The notes under the pieces are model-generated. The model searched no databases and was not told the DNA's origin. It saw only the letters and a program-made list of their open reading frames with translations. This document shows, piece after piece, positions 9,605-19,406 of a stretch of 64,000 bases of DNA. Each line of letters begins with the position of its first letter. Position 1 is the first letter of the stretch. This DNA comes from Micromonospora sp. WMMD1082. Lineage in GTDB: Bacteria; Actinomycetota; Actinomycetes; Mycobacteriales; Micromonosporaceae. The stretch lies in NCBI RefSeq assembly GCF_029626175.1, contig NZ_JARUBM010000002.1:372001-436000 (forward strand), in the 5' to 3' direction. The translations under genes were made by a program, and so were the position numbers.

Positions 9605-11965
9605 TCACGGAGTCGGCGAGTCACTCCCCGACGCGCCCGTCGCATCCGCCGTGACCTGCTCGGAGGCGCCATCGCCCCGCCGCGGGCCGGGCGGCCCGAC
9701 GGGACGCGGAAGCGGGTCGCCCGGGGGCACGGGACGGGCCGGGCGCGCGCCCGGTGACGTCGCCGCGTCCAGCATCGCCTCCAGATGCTCCGCCGGTACG
9801 CCCCACCCGAACAACGCGCCCTGGCCGAACCGGCAACCGGCGGCCACCACCGCGGCCAGCTCCGCCGGCGTGGTGACCCCCTCGGCGATGACCTCCAGGC
9901 CGAACTGGTGGCCCAGCCGCATGACGATGTCGACCATCGGGGCGAAGGCCGGGCCGTCGCGCCCGACCGGCCGGACGGGCTCGTGCTCCGCCACCAGACC
10001 ATGGTCGATCTTGAGGATGTCGATCGGGAGCCGCCGGAGCTGACCCAGCGAGGAGTAGCCGGCACCGAAATCGTCCAGCGCGATCCGCACCCCGGTCAGC
10101 CGCAGCGCGGTCAGCCGCCGGATCAGCTCGTCGAGGTCGGTGGCGACCGCGTGCTCGGTGACCTCCAGCACCAGCCGCTGCGGCGGGACGTGGTGCGCGC
10201 GCAGCGCCTCGGCGACCTGTACCACGTACTCGGGGGCGTGCAGCTCGCGCGGGGAGACGTTGACCGACACCCAGACGTCGTGCCCCTCGGCCAGCCAACG
10301 GGACAGCTGGTAGCAGGCCTGGTGCAGCACCCAGGCGCCGAGCTTGGCGATCATCCCGTTCTCCTCCGCGAGCGGGATGAACTCGTCCGGGCGGACGTTG
10401 CCCAGCTCGGGATGGCGCCAGCGCAGCAGCGCCTCCGCGCCGACCGGGCGTACCGAGGGCAGCGAGGCCACCGGCTGGAAGACCAACCGCAGCTCGTCAC
10501 GCTCGATCGCGCCACGCAGCTCGTGCTCCAGCGTGGTGCGCCGGCGCAGCAACCGGTCGTACGCGCCGTCGTAGCGCTCGATCCGGTTCTTGCCGCGCTG
10601 CTTGGCGTAGCGCAGCGCGAGATCCGCGTGCCGCAGCAACAGCTCGACGTCGGGCTCGTCGGCCCAGGCCGCCAACCCGATGCTGACCGAGAGGAAGACC
10701 GGCCCCTCGGCCTGCTCGTAGGCGGCGCCGAGCACCCTCAGCAGCCGCTCGGCGACGACCCCCGCCTCGGCCGGGCCGCCGTGCATGAGCACCGCGAACT
10801 CGTCACCGCCGAGCCGGGCCGCGAGGTCGCCGGGGCGCAGGTTGCCGCGCAGCCGCCGGCCAACCTCGGCCAGCACCGCGTCACCGACGTCGTGCCCACG
10901 CATGTCGTTGACGTTCTTGAAGCCGTCCAGGTCCAGGCCGAGCAGGACACAGGGCACCCGGGCCTCGGCGCCGCGGTGCAGCGCCTGCAGCAGCCCGCGC
11001 CGGTTGTCCAGGCCGGTGAGCGCGTCGGTGTGCGCGAGCTGCCGGAAGTGCGCCTCCCGGTCGGCGAGCCGCCGGGCGTAGGCCCGGACGTCGTGCAGGG
11101 TGAGGTACTGCCGGGCCACCAGGGCGAACCCCTCGACGCTGCCGGCGACGATGCCCAGCGCGTCGAACCGGCCGTCCTGAAGGAGGTGATACATCGCCGA
11201 GGCGGCGATCGCCACCATCGGCACGAAAGCGTACTCCCCGTCGCGGCGGATCACGTCGATGGCGAGCTGGCCCGGCGGGTCGATCCGGTAGGCCGCCACC
11301 GCGGCGACCAGCAGCCCCACGGCGAGCACCGCCGCACCGGTCAGTGCCAGGACCGGCCCGGCCTGGCAGAGCCCGGCCGCGACGCCCAGCCCACCGACGG
11401 ACGAGGCGGTGATCCCGGTGCCCAGCAGGGCGAGGCCGCGCCGGGGTGCGGGAGCACGAAGGACCATGATGACGGCGAGGCCGACGCTCAACGCCGCGCT
11501 GACCGAGGCGAGCAGGATCGACGGGCAGGCGCTCGGCGTCGCGTCGCCGAGCAGCCGGGTCGGCTCGGAGAGCAGCACCCAGCCGACGAACCACAGCGCG
11601 GCGCCCACGATCACGCCGTCCAGGGCGAGCCGGGCGGCCGAGGGCGCCGAACCGGTCACCCCGGGCAGGCGGAGCAGGCCGCCGCAGAAGAGCAGGCCGC
11701 CGACGGCCGTGCCGAGCGCCACCAGGGTCGCCCAGCCAGTGCGCTGCTGCTGCTCCTGGGCCCAGTGCGCGTTCGTGGCCAGCACGACGGCCAACCCGAC
11801 CAGCATGGTCACCAGCGCCACCGCGCCACCGGCGGCGAGCACCGCGTACGCCTGGCGGTGGGGGGTGGCCCGGCGCCGGACGGCGGCCGCCAGCAGCACG
11901 CCGGCCGCGAGCGCGATCAGCGCACTCAGCACCGCAACGCCGATCATGGCCGGGGGTGTGTGCAC
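9605..11965 (-). CDS. Membrane GGDEF-EAL cyclic-di-GMP protein
   Basis: The protein is 786 residues from the GTG at 11965, or 780 from the ATG at 11947. Eight or more hydrophobic segments fill the first 280 residues and anchor it in the membrane. They are followed by a GGDEF diguanylate cyclase domain ([10 protein letters not shown] near residue 386) and an EAL phosphodiesterase domain (AEALLRW near residue 511, [19 protein letters not shown], and [10 protein letters not shown]). Both active-site signatures are intact, so it may make, break or sense c-di-GMP. It ends just upstream of the ilvB leader on the same strand and is divergent from ilvD. The metabolic neighbours give no clue to its target. 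Confidence 0.9.
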   Translation of the reverse strand: MHTPPAMIGVAVLSALIALAAGVLLAAAVRRRATPHRQAYAVLAAGGAVALVTMLVGLAVVLATNAHWAQEQQQRTGWATLVALGTAVGGLLFCGGLLRLPGVTGSAPSAARLALDGVIVGAALWFVGWVLLSEPTRLLGDATPSACPSILLASVSAALSVGLAVIMVLRAPAPRRGLALLGTGITASSVGGLGVAAGLCQAGPVLALTGAAVLAVGLLVAAVAAYRIDPPGQLAIDVIRRDGEYAFVPMVAIAASAMYHLLQDGRFDALGIVAGSVEGFALVARQYLTLHDVRAYARRLADREAHFRQLAHTDALTGLDNRRGLLQALHRGAEARVPCVLLGLDLDGFKNVNDMRGHDVGDAVLAEVGRRLRGNLRPGDLAARLGGDEFAVLMHGGPAEAGVVAERLLRVLGAAYEQAEGPVFLSVSIGLAAWADEPDVELLLRHADLALRYAKQRGKNRIERYDGAYDRLLRRRTTLEHELRGAIERDELRLVFQPVASLPSVRPVGAEALLRWRHPELGNVRPDEFIPLAEENGMIAKLGAWVLHQACYQLSRWLAEGHDVWVSVNVSPRELHAPEYVVQVAEALRAHHVPPQRLVLEVTEHAVATDLDELIRRLTALRLTGVRIALDDFGAGYSSLGQLRRLPIDILKIDHGLVAEHEPVRPVGRDGPAFAPMVDIVMRLGHQFGLEVIAEGVTTPAELAAVVAAGCRFGQGALFGWGVPAEHLEAMLDAATSPGARPARPVPPGDPLPRPVGPPGPRRGDGASEQVTADATGASGSDSPTP

Positions 11966-12075
11966 ACCCTCAACTCTGCCGGATCGGTGCCAGCCGTGGG
12001 GGTCGGGTGTGCATCTGTTGGGATACGGTGCGTGCGCCCGTCCGCTGCCGGCCCGGCGGTGCCAGACTGGTAGGC

Positions 12076-13923
12076 ATGCCTGAGCTGCGGTCGAAGACCT
12101 CCACGCACGGTCGGACGATGGCCGGCGCCCGGGCCCTCTGGCGGGCCACCGGGATGACCGACGACGATTTCGGCAAGCCGATCGTCGCCATCGCGAACAG
12201 TTTCACCCAGTTCGTGCCGGGCCACGTACACCTCAAGGACCTCGGCGGCCTAGTCGCCGACGCGGTGGCCGAGGCCGGCGGGGTGGGCCGGGAGTTCAAC
12301 ACGATCGCGGTCGACGACGGCATCGCCATGGGCCACGGCGGCATGCTCTACTCCCTGCCCAGCCGGGAGCTGATCGCCGACGCGGTGGAATACATGGTCA
12401 ACGCGCACTGCGCGGACGCCCTGGTCTGCATCTCCAACTGCGACAAGATCACTCCGGGCATGCTGCTGGCCGCGCTGCGGCTGAACATCCCGACCGTGTT
12501 CGTCTCCGGCGGCCCCATGGAGGCCGGCAAGACGGTGGCGATCGAGGGAGTCGTCCACTCCAAGATCGACCTGATCGACGCGATGATCGCCTCCTCGAAC
12601 GAGGCCGTCACCGACGACCAGCTCGGTGCCATCGAGCGCTCCGCCTGCCCGACCTGCGGTTCCTGCTCCGGCATGTTCACCGCGAACTCGATGAACTGCC
12701 TCACCGAGGCGATCGGGCTGGCGCTGCCGGGCAACGGCTCGACGCTGGCCACCCACGCCGCGCGCCGGTCGCTCTTCGTCGAGGCCGGCCGCACCGCCGT
12801 GGAGATCGCCAAGCGGTGGTACGACGACGACGACGCCTCGGTGCTGCCCCGGGTGGTGGCCTCCCGGGCCGCGTTCGAGAACGCCGTGGCGCTGGACGTG
12901 GCGATGGGCGGGTCGACGAACACGATCCTGCACCTGCTGGCCGCCGCCCGCGAGGCCGAGCTGGACTTCACCGTCGCCGACATCGACGAGATCTCCCGCC
13001 GGGTGCCGTGCCTGGCCAAGGTCGCCCCGAACTCGCCGCAGTACCACATGGAGGACGTGCACCGGGCCGGCGGCATCCCGGCCATCCTCGGCGAACTGGA
13101 TCGCGCCGGCCTGCTGCACCGCGACGTGCACGCGGTGCACTCCCCCTCGCTGCAGCGCTGGCTGGCCGACTGGGACGTGCGCGGCGGCGGCGCCGTCCCC
13201 GAGGCGATCGAGCTGTTCCACGCCGCACCGGGCGGGGTGCGCACCACCGAGCCGTTCTCCACCAGCAACCGCTGGTCATCGCTGGACACCGACGCCGCCG
13301 CCGGCTGCGTGCGCGACCGCGAGCACGCGTACACCGCCGACGGCGGGCTGGCGATCCTGCGCGGCAACCTGGCGCCGGACGGCTGCGTGGTGAAGACCGC
13401 CGGGGTGCCCGAGGAGTGCCTGACCTTCCGCGGCCCGGCGAAGGTCTACGAGTCGCAGGACGACGCGGTGACCGCCATCCTGGCCAAGGAGATCGTCGCC
13501 GGGGACGTGGTCGTGATCCGCTACGAGGGACCGAAGGGCGGCCCCGGCATGCAGGAGATGCTCTATCCCACCTCGTTCCTCAAGGGCCGCGGGCTGGGTC
13601 GGGCCTGCGCGCTGCTCACCGACGGGCGGTTCTCCGGTGGCACCTCGGGGCTGTCCATCGGGCACGTCTCCCCCGAGGCCGCCTCCGGTGGGCTGATCGC
13701 GCTGGTCGAGCCGGGCGACGAGATCGCCATCGACATCCCGGCGCGCTCGATCGAGTTGCACGTGCCGGCCGACGTGCTGGACGCCCGCCGGGTCGCCCAG
13801 GAGAAGCGGGACCGCCCCTACACCCCGCTCGACCGCCAGCGCCCGGTCTCCGCGGCGCTGCGCGCGTACGCCTCGATGGCCACCTCGGCCAGCGACGGCG
13901 CCTACCGCCGCGTGCCCGAGTAG
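12076..13923 (+). CDS. ilvD: Dihydroxy-acid dehydratase
   Basis: Dehydrates dihydroxyisovalerate and dihydroxymethylvalerate to the 2-oxo acids that IlvE transaminates. The 615-residue protein starts [20 protein letters not shown] at the ATG 12076. The Fe-S cysteines are in [12 protein letters not shown] and [21 protein letters not shown], and [19 protein letters not shown] is near the C-terminus. A longer in-frame opening from 11956 overlaps the divergent GGDEF-EAL gene and is not conserved in type. Being on the opposite strand from ilvBNC, it needs its own promoter in the 110-bp divergent gap and is not under the ilvB attenuator. It is convergent with the SulP gene, leaving four bases between the stops. 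Confidence 0.97.
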   Translation: MPELRSKTSTHGRTMAGARALWRATGMTDDDFGKPIVAIANSFTQFVPGHVHLKDLGGLVADAVAEAGGVGREFNTIAVDDGIAMGHGGMLYSLPSRELIADAVEYMVNAHCADALVCISNCDKITPGMLLAALRLNIPTVFVSGGPMEAGKTVAIEGVVHSKIDLIDAMIASSNEAVTDDQLGAIERSACPTCGSCSGMFTANSMNCLTEAIGLALPGNGSTLATHAARRSLFVEAGRTAVEIAKRWYDDDDASVLPRVVASRAAFENAVALDVAMGGSTNTILHLLAAAREAELDFTVADIDEISRRVPCLAKVAPNSPQYHMEDVHRAGGIPAILGELDRAGLLHRDVHAVHSPSLQRWLADWDVRGGGAVPEAIELFHAAPGGVRTTEPFSTSNRWSSLDTDAAAGCVRDREHAYTADGGLAILRGNLAPDGCVVKTAGVPEECLTFRGPAKVYESQDDAVTAILAKEIVAGDVVVIRYEGPKGGPGMQEMLYPTSFLKGRGLGRACALLTDGRFSGGTSGLSIGHVSPEAASGGLIALVEPGDEIAIDIPARSIELHVPADVLDARRVAQEKRDRPYTPLDRQRPVSAALRAYASMATSASDGAYRRVPE

Positions 13924-13927
13924 ACGT

Positions 13928-15685
13928 TCAGCTGGGTCCTGGTGCGGAACCGCCCCCGGGCGGGCTGTTCCGCGCCAAGACCCGGGGGGCGTTCTCGTCG
14001 ACCACGAGGCTTCGGGCGTGCGCGATGGCGGACGGGGTGTCCGCGAAGACCAGGCCGTCGCGGCGCAGCTGGTCGGCCACGCCGAGGGCGTCGAGCACCT
14101 CGTCGTGGCCGGGGACGATGCCGGAGAGCAGCACGGTGATGCCGCGTCCCTGGAGCCGCCGGATCGCGTCGCCGAGCACCTGGGCACCGGTCGCGTCGAT
14201 GGTGGAGACCCGGGACATCCGCAGGATGACCGCCCGGACGTCGGCGACGTCGGAGAGCCGGAGCAGGAAGTTGTGCGCGGCGGCGAAGAAGAGCGGCCCG
14301 TCGAGCCGGTAGGCCACGATGTGCTCGGCGAGCAGGGCTTGTTCCTCGGCGGTGTGTTCGCCGGAGTCGAGGGGGACCTGTTCGAGCCGGGCGGTGCGGG
14401 CGACGGCGCGCAGCGCCACGACGATGGCCACGCCGACGCCGACGGCCACGGCGGTGACCAGGTCCCAGATGACGGTGACGGCGAAGGTGAGCACGAGCAC
14501 CAGCGCGTCGCCCCGGGTGGCGCGGGCCAGCGCCCAGAGCGAGGCGGCCTCGACCATGCGCACGGTGGTGGCCAGCAGCACGCCGGCCAGGGCGGCCAGC
14601 GGGATGCGACCGACCAGCGGCGCGGCGACCAGGACGATCCCGGCGAGGGCCACCGCGTGGGTCAACGCGGCCAGCTTGGACGCCGCGCCGGCCCGGACGT
14701 TGACGGCGGTACGCGCGATGGCCGCGGTGGCCGGGATGCCGCCGAACAGCGGGGACGCCACGTTGGCCAGGCCCTGGCCGAACAGTTCCCGATCCGGGTC
14801 GTGGCGCTGACCGACGGTCATCCCGTCGGCGACGGTGGCCGAGAGCAGGCTCTCCAGCGCGGCCAGCGCCGCCACGGCGAGCGCGGCGGGCAGCAGGACA
14901 CCGACCGCGCCGAGGTCGAGGAAGTCCAGCGACGGCGCGGGCAGCCCCTGCGGCAGCGCGCCGATCCGGATCAGGTCGACCGGCAGAAGTGCCGCCAGCG
15001 CGGTGGCGGCGGCCACCGCGAACAGCGAGAACGGCACTCCCGGGCGCCACCGGGCGCCGACCAGCATCACCGTCGCGACACCGAGGGCCACCGCGATGGC
15101 GGCCGGCCGGGGCTGTTCGACGAAGCGTACGACCGCGTCGGCGGCCACCGCCCAGACCCGGTCGCCGCGCGCGTCGGTGACGCCGAGCGCCGCTGGCACC
15201 TGTTGCAGGGCGATCACCACGGCGATGCCGGCGGTGAAGCCCTCGATCACCGGCACCGGAAGGTAGCGCACGTAGCGGCCGAGTCGGGCGAGGGCCAGGG
15301 CGATCAGGATCAGCCCGGCCAGCACGCCGACCATCAGCACGCCGGTCGGGCCGAACTGCGCCACGACCGGCACCAGCACCACGGTCATCGCGCCGGTCGG
15401 GCCGGAGACCTGAAGGTTCGATCCGCCGAAGACCGCGGCCACCGCGCCCGCGATCACGGCGGTGATCAGCCCGGCCTCCGCGCCGAGGCCGGAGGTGACG
15501 CCGAAGGCGAGCGCCAGCGGCAGGGCGACGATGGCCACGGTGAGCCCGGCGACCAGGTCCCGCCGGGGTGAGCGGCGTACCGCCTGCCAGTCGGCGCGGC
15601 CCGGCAGCAGGTCGCGGACGCGGCGCCAGGCGGCGGCCAGGGTCGGCCCGGGGGCGCCGGCGGACCTGGTCTGGGTGGCCGTCAC
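13928..15685 (-). CDS. SulP-family anion transporter with STAS domain
   Basis: The 585-residue integral membrane protein has the SulP layout: about 11-14 hydrophobic segments (residues 40-440, with LAFGVTSGLGAEAGLITAVIAG and FGGSNLQVSGPTGAMTVVLVPV), then a cytoplasmic STAS domain with SRVSTIDATGAQVLGDAIRR. The family moves sulfate, bicarbonate, molybdate or dicarboxylates; the substrate cannot be read from sequence. It starts at a GTG overlapping the ArsR stop by 4 bases (GTGA), so translation is coupled to ArsR. A much longer open frame upstream is only the antiphase of arsR. Its C-terminus is Pro/Gly-rich. Confidence 0.9.
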   Translation of the reverse strand: MTATQTRSAGAPGPTLAAAWRRVRDLLPGRADWQAVRRSPRRDLVAGLTVAIVALPLALAFGVTSGLGAEAGLITAVIAGAVAAVFGGSNLQVSGPTGAMTVVLVPVVAQFGPTGVLMVGVLAGLILIALALARLGRYVRYLPVPVIEGFTAGIAVVIALQQVPAALGVTDARGDRVWAVAADAVVRFVEQPRPAAIAVALGVATVMLVGARWRPGVPFSLFAVAAATALAALLPVDLIRIGALPQGLPAPSLDFLDLGAVGVLLPAALAVAALAALESLLSATVADGMTVGQRHDPDRELFGQGLANVASPLFGGIPATAAIARTAVNVRAGAASKLAALTHAVALAGIVLVAAPLVGRIPLAALAGVLLATTVRMVEAASLWALARATRGDALVLVLTFAVTVIWDLVTAVAVGVGVAIVVALRAVARTARLEQVPLDSGEHTAEEQALLAEHIVAYRLDGPLFFAAAHNFLLRLSDVADVRAVILRMSRVSTIDATGAQVLGDAIRRLQGRGITVLLSGIVPGHDEVLDALGVADQLRRDGLVFADTPSAIAHARSLVVDENAPRVLARNSPPGGGSAPGPS

Positions 15686-16020
15686 CGCTCCGGTCCGCCG
15701 GCGCGCAGCTCGTCGAGCAGGGCGTCCCGGTCGGTGAGCACCGCGCCGAGGATGCGCCGGCCGGCGGCGAGCAGGTCCGCGACGTCGGGGGTGCTGAGCG
15801 CGTACATCACCAGGGCGCCGTCGCGGTAGGAGGTGACCATGCCGGCCCGGCGCAGCACCGCGAGTTGCTGGGAGAGGTTGGACGCCTCGACGTCGATGGC
15901 GGCCAGCAGGTCGCGCACCGGTTTGGGCCCGTCCTGGAGCAGCTCCAGCACGCGGATCCGGACGGGATGGCCGAGCGTGCGGAACAGCTCCGCCTTCGCC
16001 TGGTACAGCGGCACGGACAT
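15682..16020 (-). CDS. ArsR/SmtB-family winged-helix repressor
   Basis: The 112-residue protein starts at the ATG 16020 (MSVPLYQAKAELFRTLGHPV), with GGGAGGGAG about 7 bases upstream. It has the ArsR winged helix: RIRVLELLQDGPKPVRDLL, recognition helix EASNLSQQLAVLRRAGMVTSY, and wing RDGALVMYAL. There is no cysteine anywhere, so the classical alpha-3 Cys metal site is missing; if it senses something, it is via other residues or a non-metal ligand. It is first of a two-gene unit with SulP, overlapping its start by 4 bases, and probably represses the pair from the palindromic region upstream. Confidence 0.9.
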   Translation of the reverse strand: MSVPLYQAKAELFRTLGHPVRIRVLELLQDGPKPVRDLLAAIDVEASNLSQQLAVLRRAGMVTSYRDGALVMYALSTPDVADLLAAGRRILGAVLTDRDALLDELRAGGPER

Positions 16021-16053
16021 GCCGCGCTCCCTCCCCCACACCGACCGCAACGA

Positions 16054-16083
16054 TGAAGAGTTTAGCATTTGCAGAATTCTTCA
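16054..16083 (-). promoter_or_regulatory. Probable promoter and operator of the arsR-sulP unit
   Basis: An AT-rich island in GC-rich DNA carries the inverted repeat TGAAGA-N18-TCTTCA with an inner palindrome AGAATTCT. On the minus strand TAAACT at 16064-16059 fits a -10 element inside the repeat. It lies 34-63 bases upstream of the arsR start, the expected place for autoregulation. Confidence 0.5.
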
Positions 16084-16218
16084 ATCCGAGCGGGTTTCGC
16101 CCGCGCCGGTTGGATGTCGGGATTCCTACACTCGGTGGCACGGCGGGTGGGTCACCCCATCGAATAGGCGGATGACTCCTGATCTCGTGGGCGCCGGCCG
16201 GACGCCGGGACGGGCCGG

Positions 16219-17001
16219 ATGAACCAGCAGAGCCCGCCCTCGGACCGGCGGGTCCTGCTCATCTCGACCATCGCCGGCGTGGTGGGCGCGATCGCCGGCG
16301 TCATGCAGTGGCTGACCAGCGCTGGCGCCTGGGCGGTGGTCGCGGTCGGCGTGATCGGCCTGGCCGCCGCGTGCTGGGCGCTGGCCTGGCTCTGGCTGCA
16401 GCGCCGCGCCGTCCTCGCCACGGCGGTGGTCGTCCTGCTGGTCGCCATCGCGGCGGTGACCGGCGCCGCGACGGACCGCATCGTCGGTCGCCCGACCGAG
16501 TCGGCCGCCAACGCCGACCCGACGGGAGAGCAGGCCCGCGTCGGAAACGACCTGCCCACGGAGACCCCCTCGGCCACGCCCCCGGCGACCACCGGCCCGC
16601 CGCCGAGCCCGTCCCCCACGCCGCCGGTGCCGCCACCTGCCGAGGTGTCGAGCGAGCCGACCCGCAGCGAGAAGGACGTCACCCTCTCGTACCGCTACGC
16701 CCTCGATCTCGACTCGGAGGCGGAGAACTGGAACGTCGAACTCAACGGCATCTACGGGGGCACGGACCTGTCGTTGGGCAGCGGCCGGCTCTTCACCTTC
16801 GGCGACGTGGTGGTCATCGATGGCGCACCGGAGCAGGCCAGGTGTCAGAACGCGGTCACCCGGCAACGGGGTGTGAACTCAGAACAGATCCGCGTCGGCC
16901 AGTCGTTCTGCATCCACACCAGCGAGCGGCGGTGGGCCTGGATCACGGTGAAGCGGTACGCCCCCAGCGAGACGATCACCTTCGACGTCGTCGTCTGGTG
17001 A
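16219..17001 (+). CDS. Membrane-anchored hypothetical protein with extracellular domain
   Basis: 260 residues with no family I recognise. Three hydrophobic segments (about 13-31, 36-56, 62-84) are followed by a Pro/Ser/Thr-rich linker (TPSATPPATTGPPPSPSPTPP, near 115-140). A C-terminal beta-rich domain of about 110 residues then follows, with two cysteines (ARCQNAV and SFCIHTS) that could form a disulfide. This suggests an outward-facing sensor or binding domain. It is divergent from arsR; a TACACT -10-like element lies at 16127-16132. Function is unknown. Confidence 0.7.
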   Translation: MNQQSPPSDRRVLLISTIAGVVGAIAGVMQWLTSAGAWAVVAVGVIGLAAACWALAWLWLQRRAVLATAVVVLLVAIAAVTGAATDRIVGRPTESAANADPTGEQARVGNDLPTETPSATPPATTGPPPSPSPTPPVPPPAEVSSEPTRSEKDVTLSYRYALDLDSEAENWNVELNGIYGGTDLSLGSGRLFTFGDVVVIDGAPEQARCQNAVTRQRGVNSEQIRVGQSFCIHTSERRWAWITVKRYAPSETITFDVVVW

Positions 17002-17142
17002 GCCGGGGTCAGCCGGCGTGCGGGTCCGGCCACGGGTGCAGCGCACCGGCCGGCGGTGGCAACCTGTCGACCACGGTTCACCCGGCCGTCATGCCGGTCC
17101 CGGTAGCGTGGCGATCGTTGATCGTGAATCGGGAGGGTGTCG

Positions 17143-18387
17143 ATGGGTGCGAAGCGGACGGTCTGCGCCGGGTTCACGGCGGTGCTGCTCGCCGCGACGG
17201 CGACGGTCGCGGTGGCGGCTCCGGCCGGCGCCGGTGGCCAGCGATCCGGCCCGCTGCGGGTGGCGACCTTCAACGCCTCACTGAACCGGGACACCGCCGG
17301 TGGCCTGGTCGCCGACCTGTCCCGCCGGGACAACGCCCAGGCCGCCAACGTCGCCGAGGTGATCCAGCGGGTACGCCCCGACGTGCTGTTGATCAACGAG
17401 TTCGACCACGACCCGGGCGGCCGGGCGCTCGCGCTGTTCCAGGACAACTACCTCTCGGTGCCGCGTAACGGCACCCGGGCGATCCGCTACCCGTACCGCT
17501 ACGCCGCCCCGTCGAACACCGGCGTCCCCTCCGGCCACGATCTCAACAACGACGGCACCGTCGGCGGGCCCGACGACGCGTTCGGCTTCGGCCTCTTCCC
17601 CGGCCAGTACGGCATGGCCGTCTACTCCGCATACCCGATCGACCTGGCCAAGGTCCGTACGTTCCAGTTGTTCCGGTGGCGGGACATGCCCGGGGCGCTG
17701 CTGCCCGACGACCCGGCCACCCCCGAGCCGGCCGACTGGTACTCCCCGGCGGAACTGGCCGACCTGCGACTGTCCTCCAAGAGCCACTGGGACCTGCCGA
17801 TCCGGCTGCCCGGCCGCACGGTGCACCTGCTCGCCAGCCACCCCACGCCACCGGTCTTCGACGGCCCGGAGGACCGCAACGGCCGCCGCAACCACGACGA
17901 GATCCGCTTCTGGGCCGACTACGTCTCCCCCGGCCGCGCCGGCTACATCTACGACGACACCGGGCGGCGCGGCGGGCTGCGACCCGGCGCGGCCTTCGTG
18001 ATCGCCGGGGACCTCAACGCCGACCCGTACGACGGCGACAGCGTGCCCGGCGCGGCGCAGCAGGTGCTCCACCACCCCCGGGTGAACGACCGGACCGTGC
18101 CGGCCAGCCCCGGCGGTGTCGCCGCGGCGCGGCGGCAGGGTGGCGCGAACCTCGACCACCGTGGCGCTCCCCGCTTCGACACCGCCGACTTCGCCGACAC
18201 CGACCCGGGCAACCTCCGGGTGGACTACGTGCTGCCCAGCCGGGGTTTGCCGGTCCGCACGGCCGGGATCTTCTGGCCGGTGCCGGGCGACCCGCTGTTC
18301 CGGCTGGTCGGCGACTACGACCCCGCGCTGCCGGGCGGCTTCCCGACCTCCGACCACCGGCTGGTCTGGCTCGACCTACGCCGCTGA
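17143..18387 (+). CDS. Secreted endonuclease/exonuclease/phosphatase-family protein
   Basis: 414 residues from the ATG at 17143; GGGAGGG lies just upstream and rules out the GTG six bases earlier. The N-terminus is a Sec signal peptide (KRTVCAGFTAVLLAATATVA, cleavage near APAGAGG). The mature part has the EEP fold: VATFNASL, the metal Glu in LLINEFDHDPGG, GDLNADPYDGD, VDYVLPS and the terminal SDHRLVWLDL. Such proteins cleave phosphodiesters (nucleic acid, phospholipid or inositol phosphates); the substrate is not evident. TAGCGT about 35 bases upstream may be the -10. Monocistronic and convergent with the glyoxalase gene. Confidence 0.85.
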   Translation: MGAKRTVCAGFTAVLLAATATVAVAAPAGAGGQRSGPLRVATFNASLNRDTAGGLVADLSRRDNAQAANVAEVIQRVRPDVLLINEFDHDPGGRALALFQDNYLSVPRNGTRAIRYPYRYAAPSNTGVPSGHDLNNDGTVGGPDDAFGFGLFPGQYGMAVYSAYPIDLAKVRTFQLFRWRDMPGALLPDDPATPEPADWYSPAELADLRLSSKSHWDLPIRLPGRTVHLLASHPTPPVFDGPEDRNGRRNHDEIRFWADYVSPGRAGYIYDDTGRRGGLRPGAAFVIAGDLNADPYDGDSVPGAAQQVLHHPRVNDRTVPASPGGVAAARRQGGANLDHRGAPRFDTADFADTDPGNLRVDYVLPSRGLPVRTAGIFWPVPGDPLFRLVGDYDPALPGGFPTSDHRLVWLDLRR

Positions 18388-18393
18388 GACGTC

Positions 18394-18813
18394 TCAGCCC
18401 TGGTCGAACATCTGCCCGATCCGGATCCGGTTGCCGAACGGGTCGCGGATGCCGAAGTCGATCCCGTACGGCCGTTCCGTCGGCTCGTCGGTGATGTCGA
18501 CGCCCTTGGCGACCAGTTCCTCGTACGTCTTGTGGGCGTCGTCGGTGGTCATGAAGAGGAAGCCACCCGCGGCGCCCTTGGTGAGCAGCTCGCGGACCTG
18601 CTCGGCGGTGGCCGGGTCGAGGTTGGGCGGGCCGGGCTTTTCCAGCAGGATCTCGCGCTGGCGGTCACCGGGAATGTTGACCGTGAGCCAGCGCATGAAG
18701 CCGAGATCCTGGTCCGTGTTCAGCTCCAGGCCGAGCTTGCCGAGGTAGAAGTCGAGCGCCTCGTCCTGGTCGAGGACGTAGATCTGGGAGCGGCTGATCG
18801 CGTTCATCGTCAT
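18394..18813 (-). CDS. VOC (glyoxalase/bleomycin-resistance) family protein
   Basis: 139 residues forming two beta-alpha-beta-beta-beta modules of the vicinal-oxygen-chelate fold: QIYVLDQDEALDFYLGKLGLE in the first and GGFLFMTTDDAHKTYEELVAKG with GIDFGIRDPFGNRIRIGQ in the second. The family includes extradiol dioxygenases, glyoxalases and drug-binding proteins; no subtype is assigned. It follows the AraC-type gene by 35 bp on the same strand. TAGCGT ending 7 bases before the ATG also suggests its own leaderless promoter. Confidence 0.85.
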   Translation of the reverse strand: MTMNAISRSQIYVLDQDEALDFYLGKLGLELNTDQDLGFMRWLTVNIPGDRQREILLEKPGPPNLDPATAEQVRELLTKGAAGGFLFMTTDDAHKTYEELVAKGVDITDEPTERPYGIDFGIRDPFGNRIRIGQMFDQG

Positions 18814-18848
18814 GCCCGGAACGCTAGTAGAACGCCCTGACCTGCTGC

Positions 18849-19253
18849 TTATCCAAAACTGCTTGGCCTGGTCCAGGCCTTGGTGAAGCAGCTCGGCACC
18901 GGCGCGGCGGGCGGCGGGCGCCGCTTACGGTAGTCGGTGGGCGACTCCCCGACGATCTGCCGGAAGGTGCGGCTGAACGTGCCGAGGCTGGCGAACCCGA
19001 CCGCGTAGCAGACCTCCGTGACGTCCTGCTCGGTGTGCAGTAGCAGGTCCATCGCCCGCTCCACCCGGCGCCGCTGCAGGTATCGGTGCGGGGTCTCACC
19101 GAAGGTCGCCCGGAAGGTCCGGATGAAGTGCGCCTCGGAGACGTGCGCGATCTTCGCCAGCGTGCGGATGTCGAGGGGCTCCGCGTACGCCCGGTCCATC
19201 GCGTCCCGAGCGCGCAGCATCGCCCGGTTCGTCTGCTCGACCGCCCTGCTCAC
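18849..19253 (-). CDS. AraC-family transcriptional regulator (short)
   Basis: 134 residues from a GTG at 19253, preceded by GAGGAGGG. Almost the whole protein is the double helix-turn-helix: LDIRTLAKIAHVSEAHFIRTF and DVTEVCYAVGFASLGTFSRTF, followed by ESPTDYRKRR. No ligand-binding domain precedes it, so its activity may depend on expression level or a partner. It is upstream of and probably co-transcribed with the glyoxalase-fold gene, a pairing seen often in actinomycetes, and likely controls it. The longer frame starting inside the palindrome at 19379 has no ribosome site. Confidence 0.88.
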   Translation of the reverse strand: MSRAVEQTNRAMLRARDAMDRAYAEPLDIRTLAKIAHVSEAHFIRTFRATFGETPHRYLQRRRVERAMDLLLHTEQDVTEVCYAVGFASLGTFSRTFRQIVGESPTDYRKRRPPPAAPVPSCFTKAWTRPSSFG

Positions 19254-19338
19254 CCGGCCCTCCTCACCGCGACACGGTGCCACGCCAGGCCACCCCCGTC
19301 CAGCACCGCCTGGATCACGCCTTGGGAAGCACCGGGGG

Positions 19339-19384
19339 TTTGGGTGCATCTGTTGTCGCGATGGCGACCACAGATGCACCCAAA
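19339..19384. repeat. 46-nt near-perfect palindrome between GH2 gene and araC
   Basis: The 21-base arms (19339-19359 and 19364-19384) match at 20 of 21 positions around a 4-base loop; the arm begins TTTGGGTGCATCTGTTG. It sits 22 bp after the stop of the beta-mannosidase gene, so a terminator role is likely, but it is longer and less GC-rich than the other hairpins here and has no T-tract. It could also be a dispersed intergenic element. Only one full copy is in the window. Confidence 0.6.
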
Positions 19385-19406
19385 GAAGCCGAGCAGGGCT
19401 CGCGGG

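Noticed and set aside
12001..12030. GTGCATCTGTTG near 12010 as a second copy of the 19339 palindrome
   Set aside because: Only about 12 bases match and no complementary arm is nearby, so it is noted but not called a repeat.
15682..16141. N-terminal extension of the SulP protein
   Set aside because: The extended frame covers arsR out of phase and has no hydrophobic or family sequence. The GTG coupled to the arsR stop is the better start.
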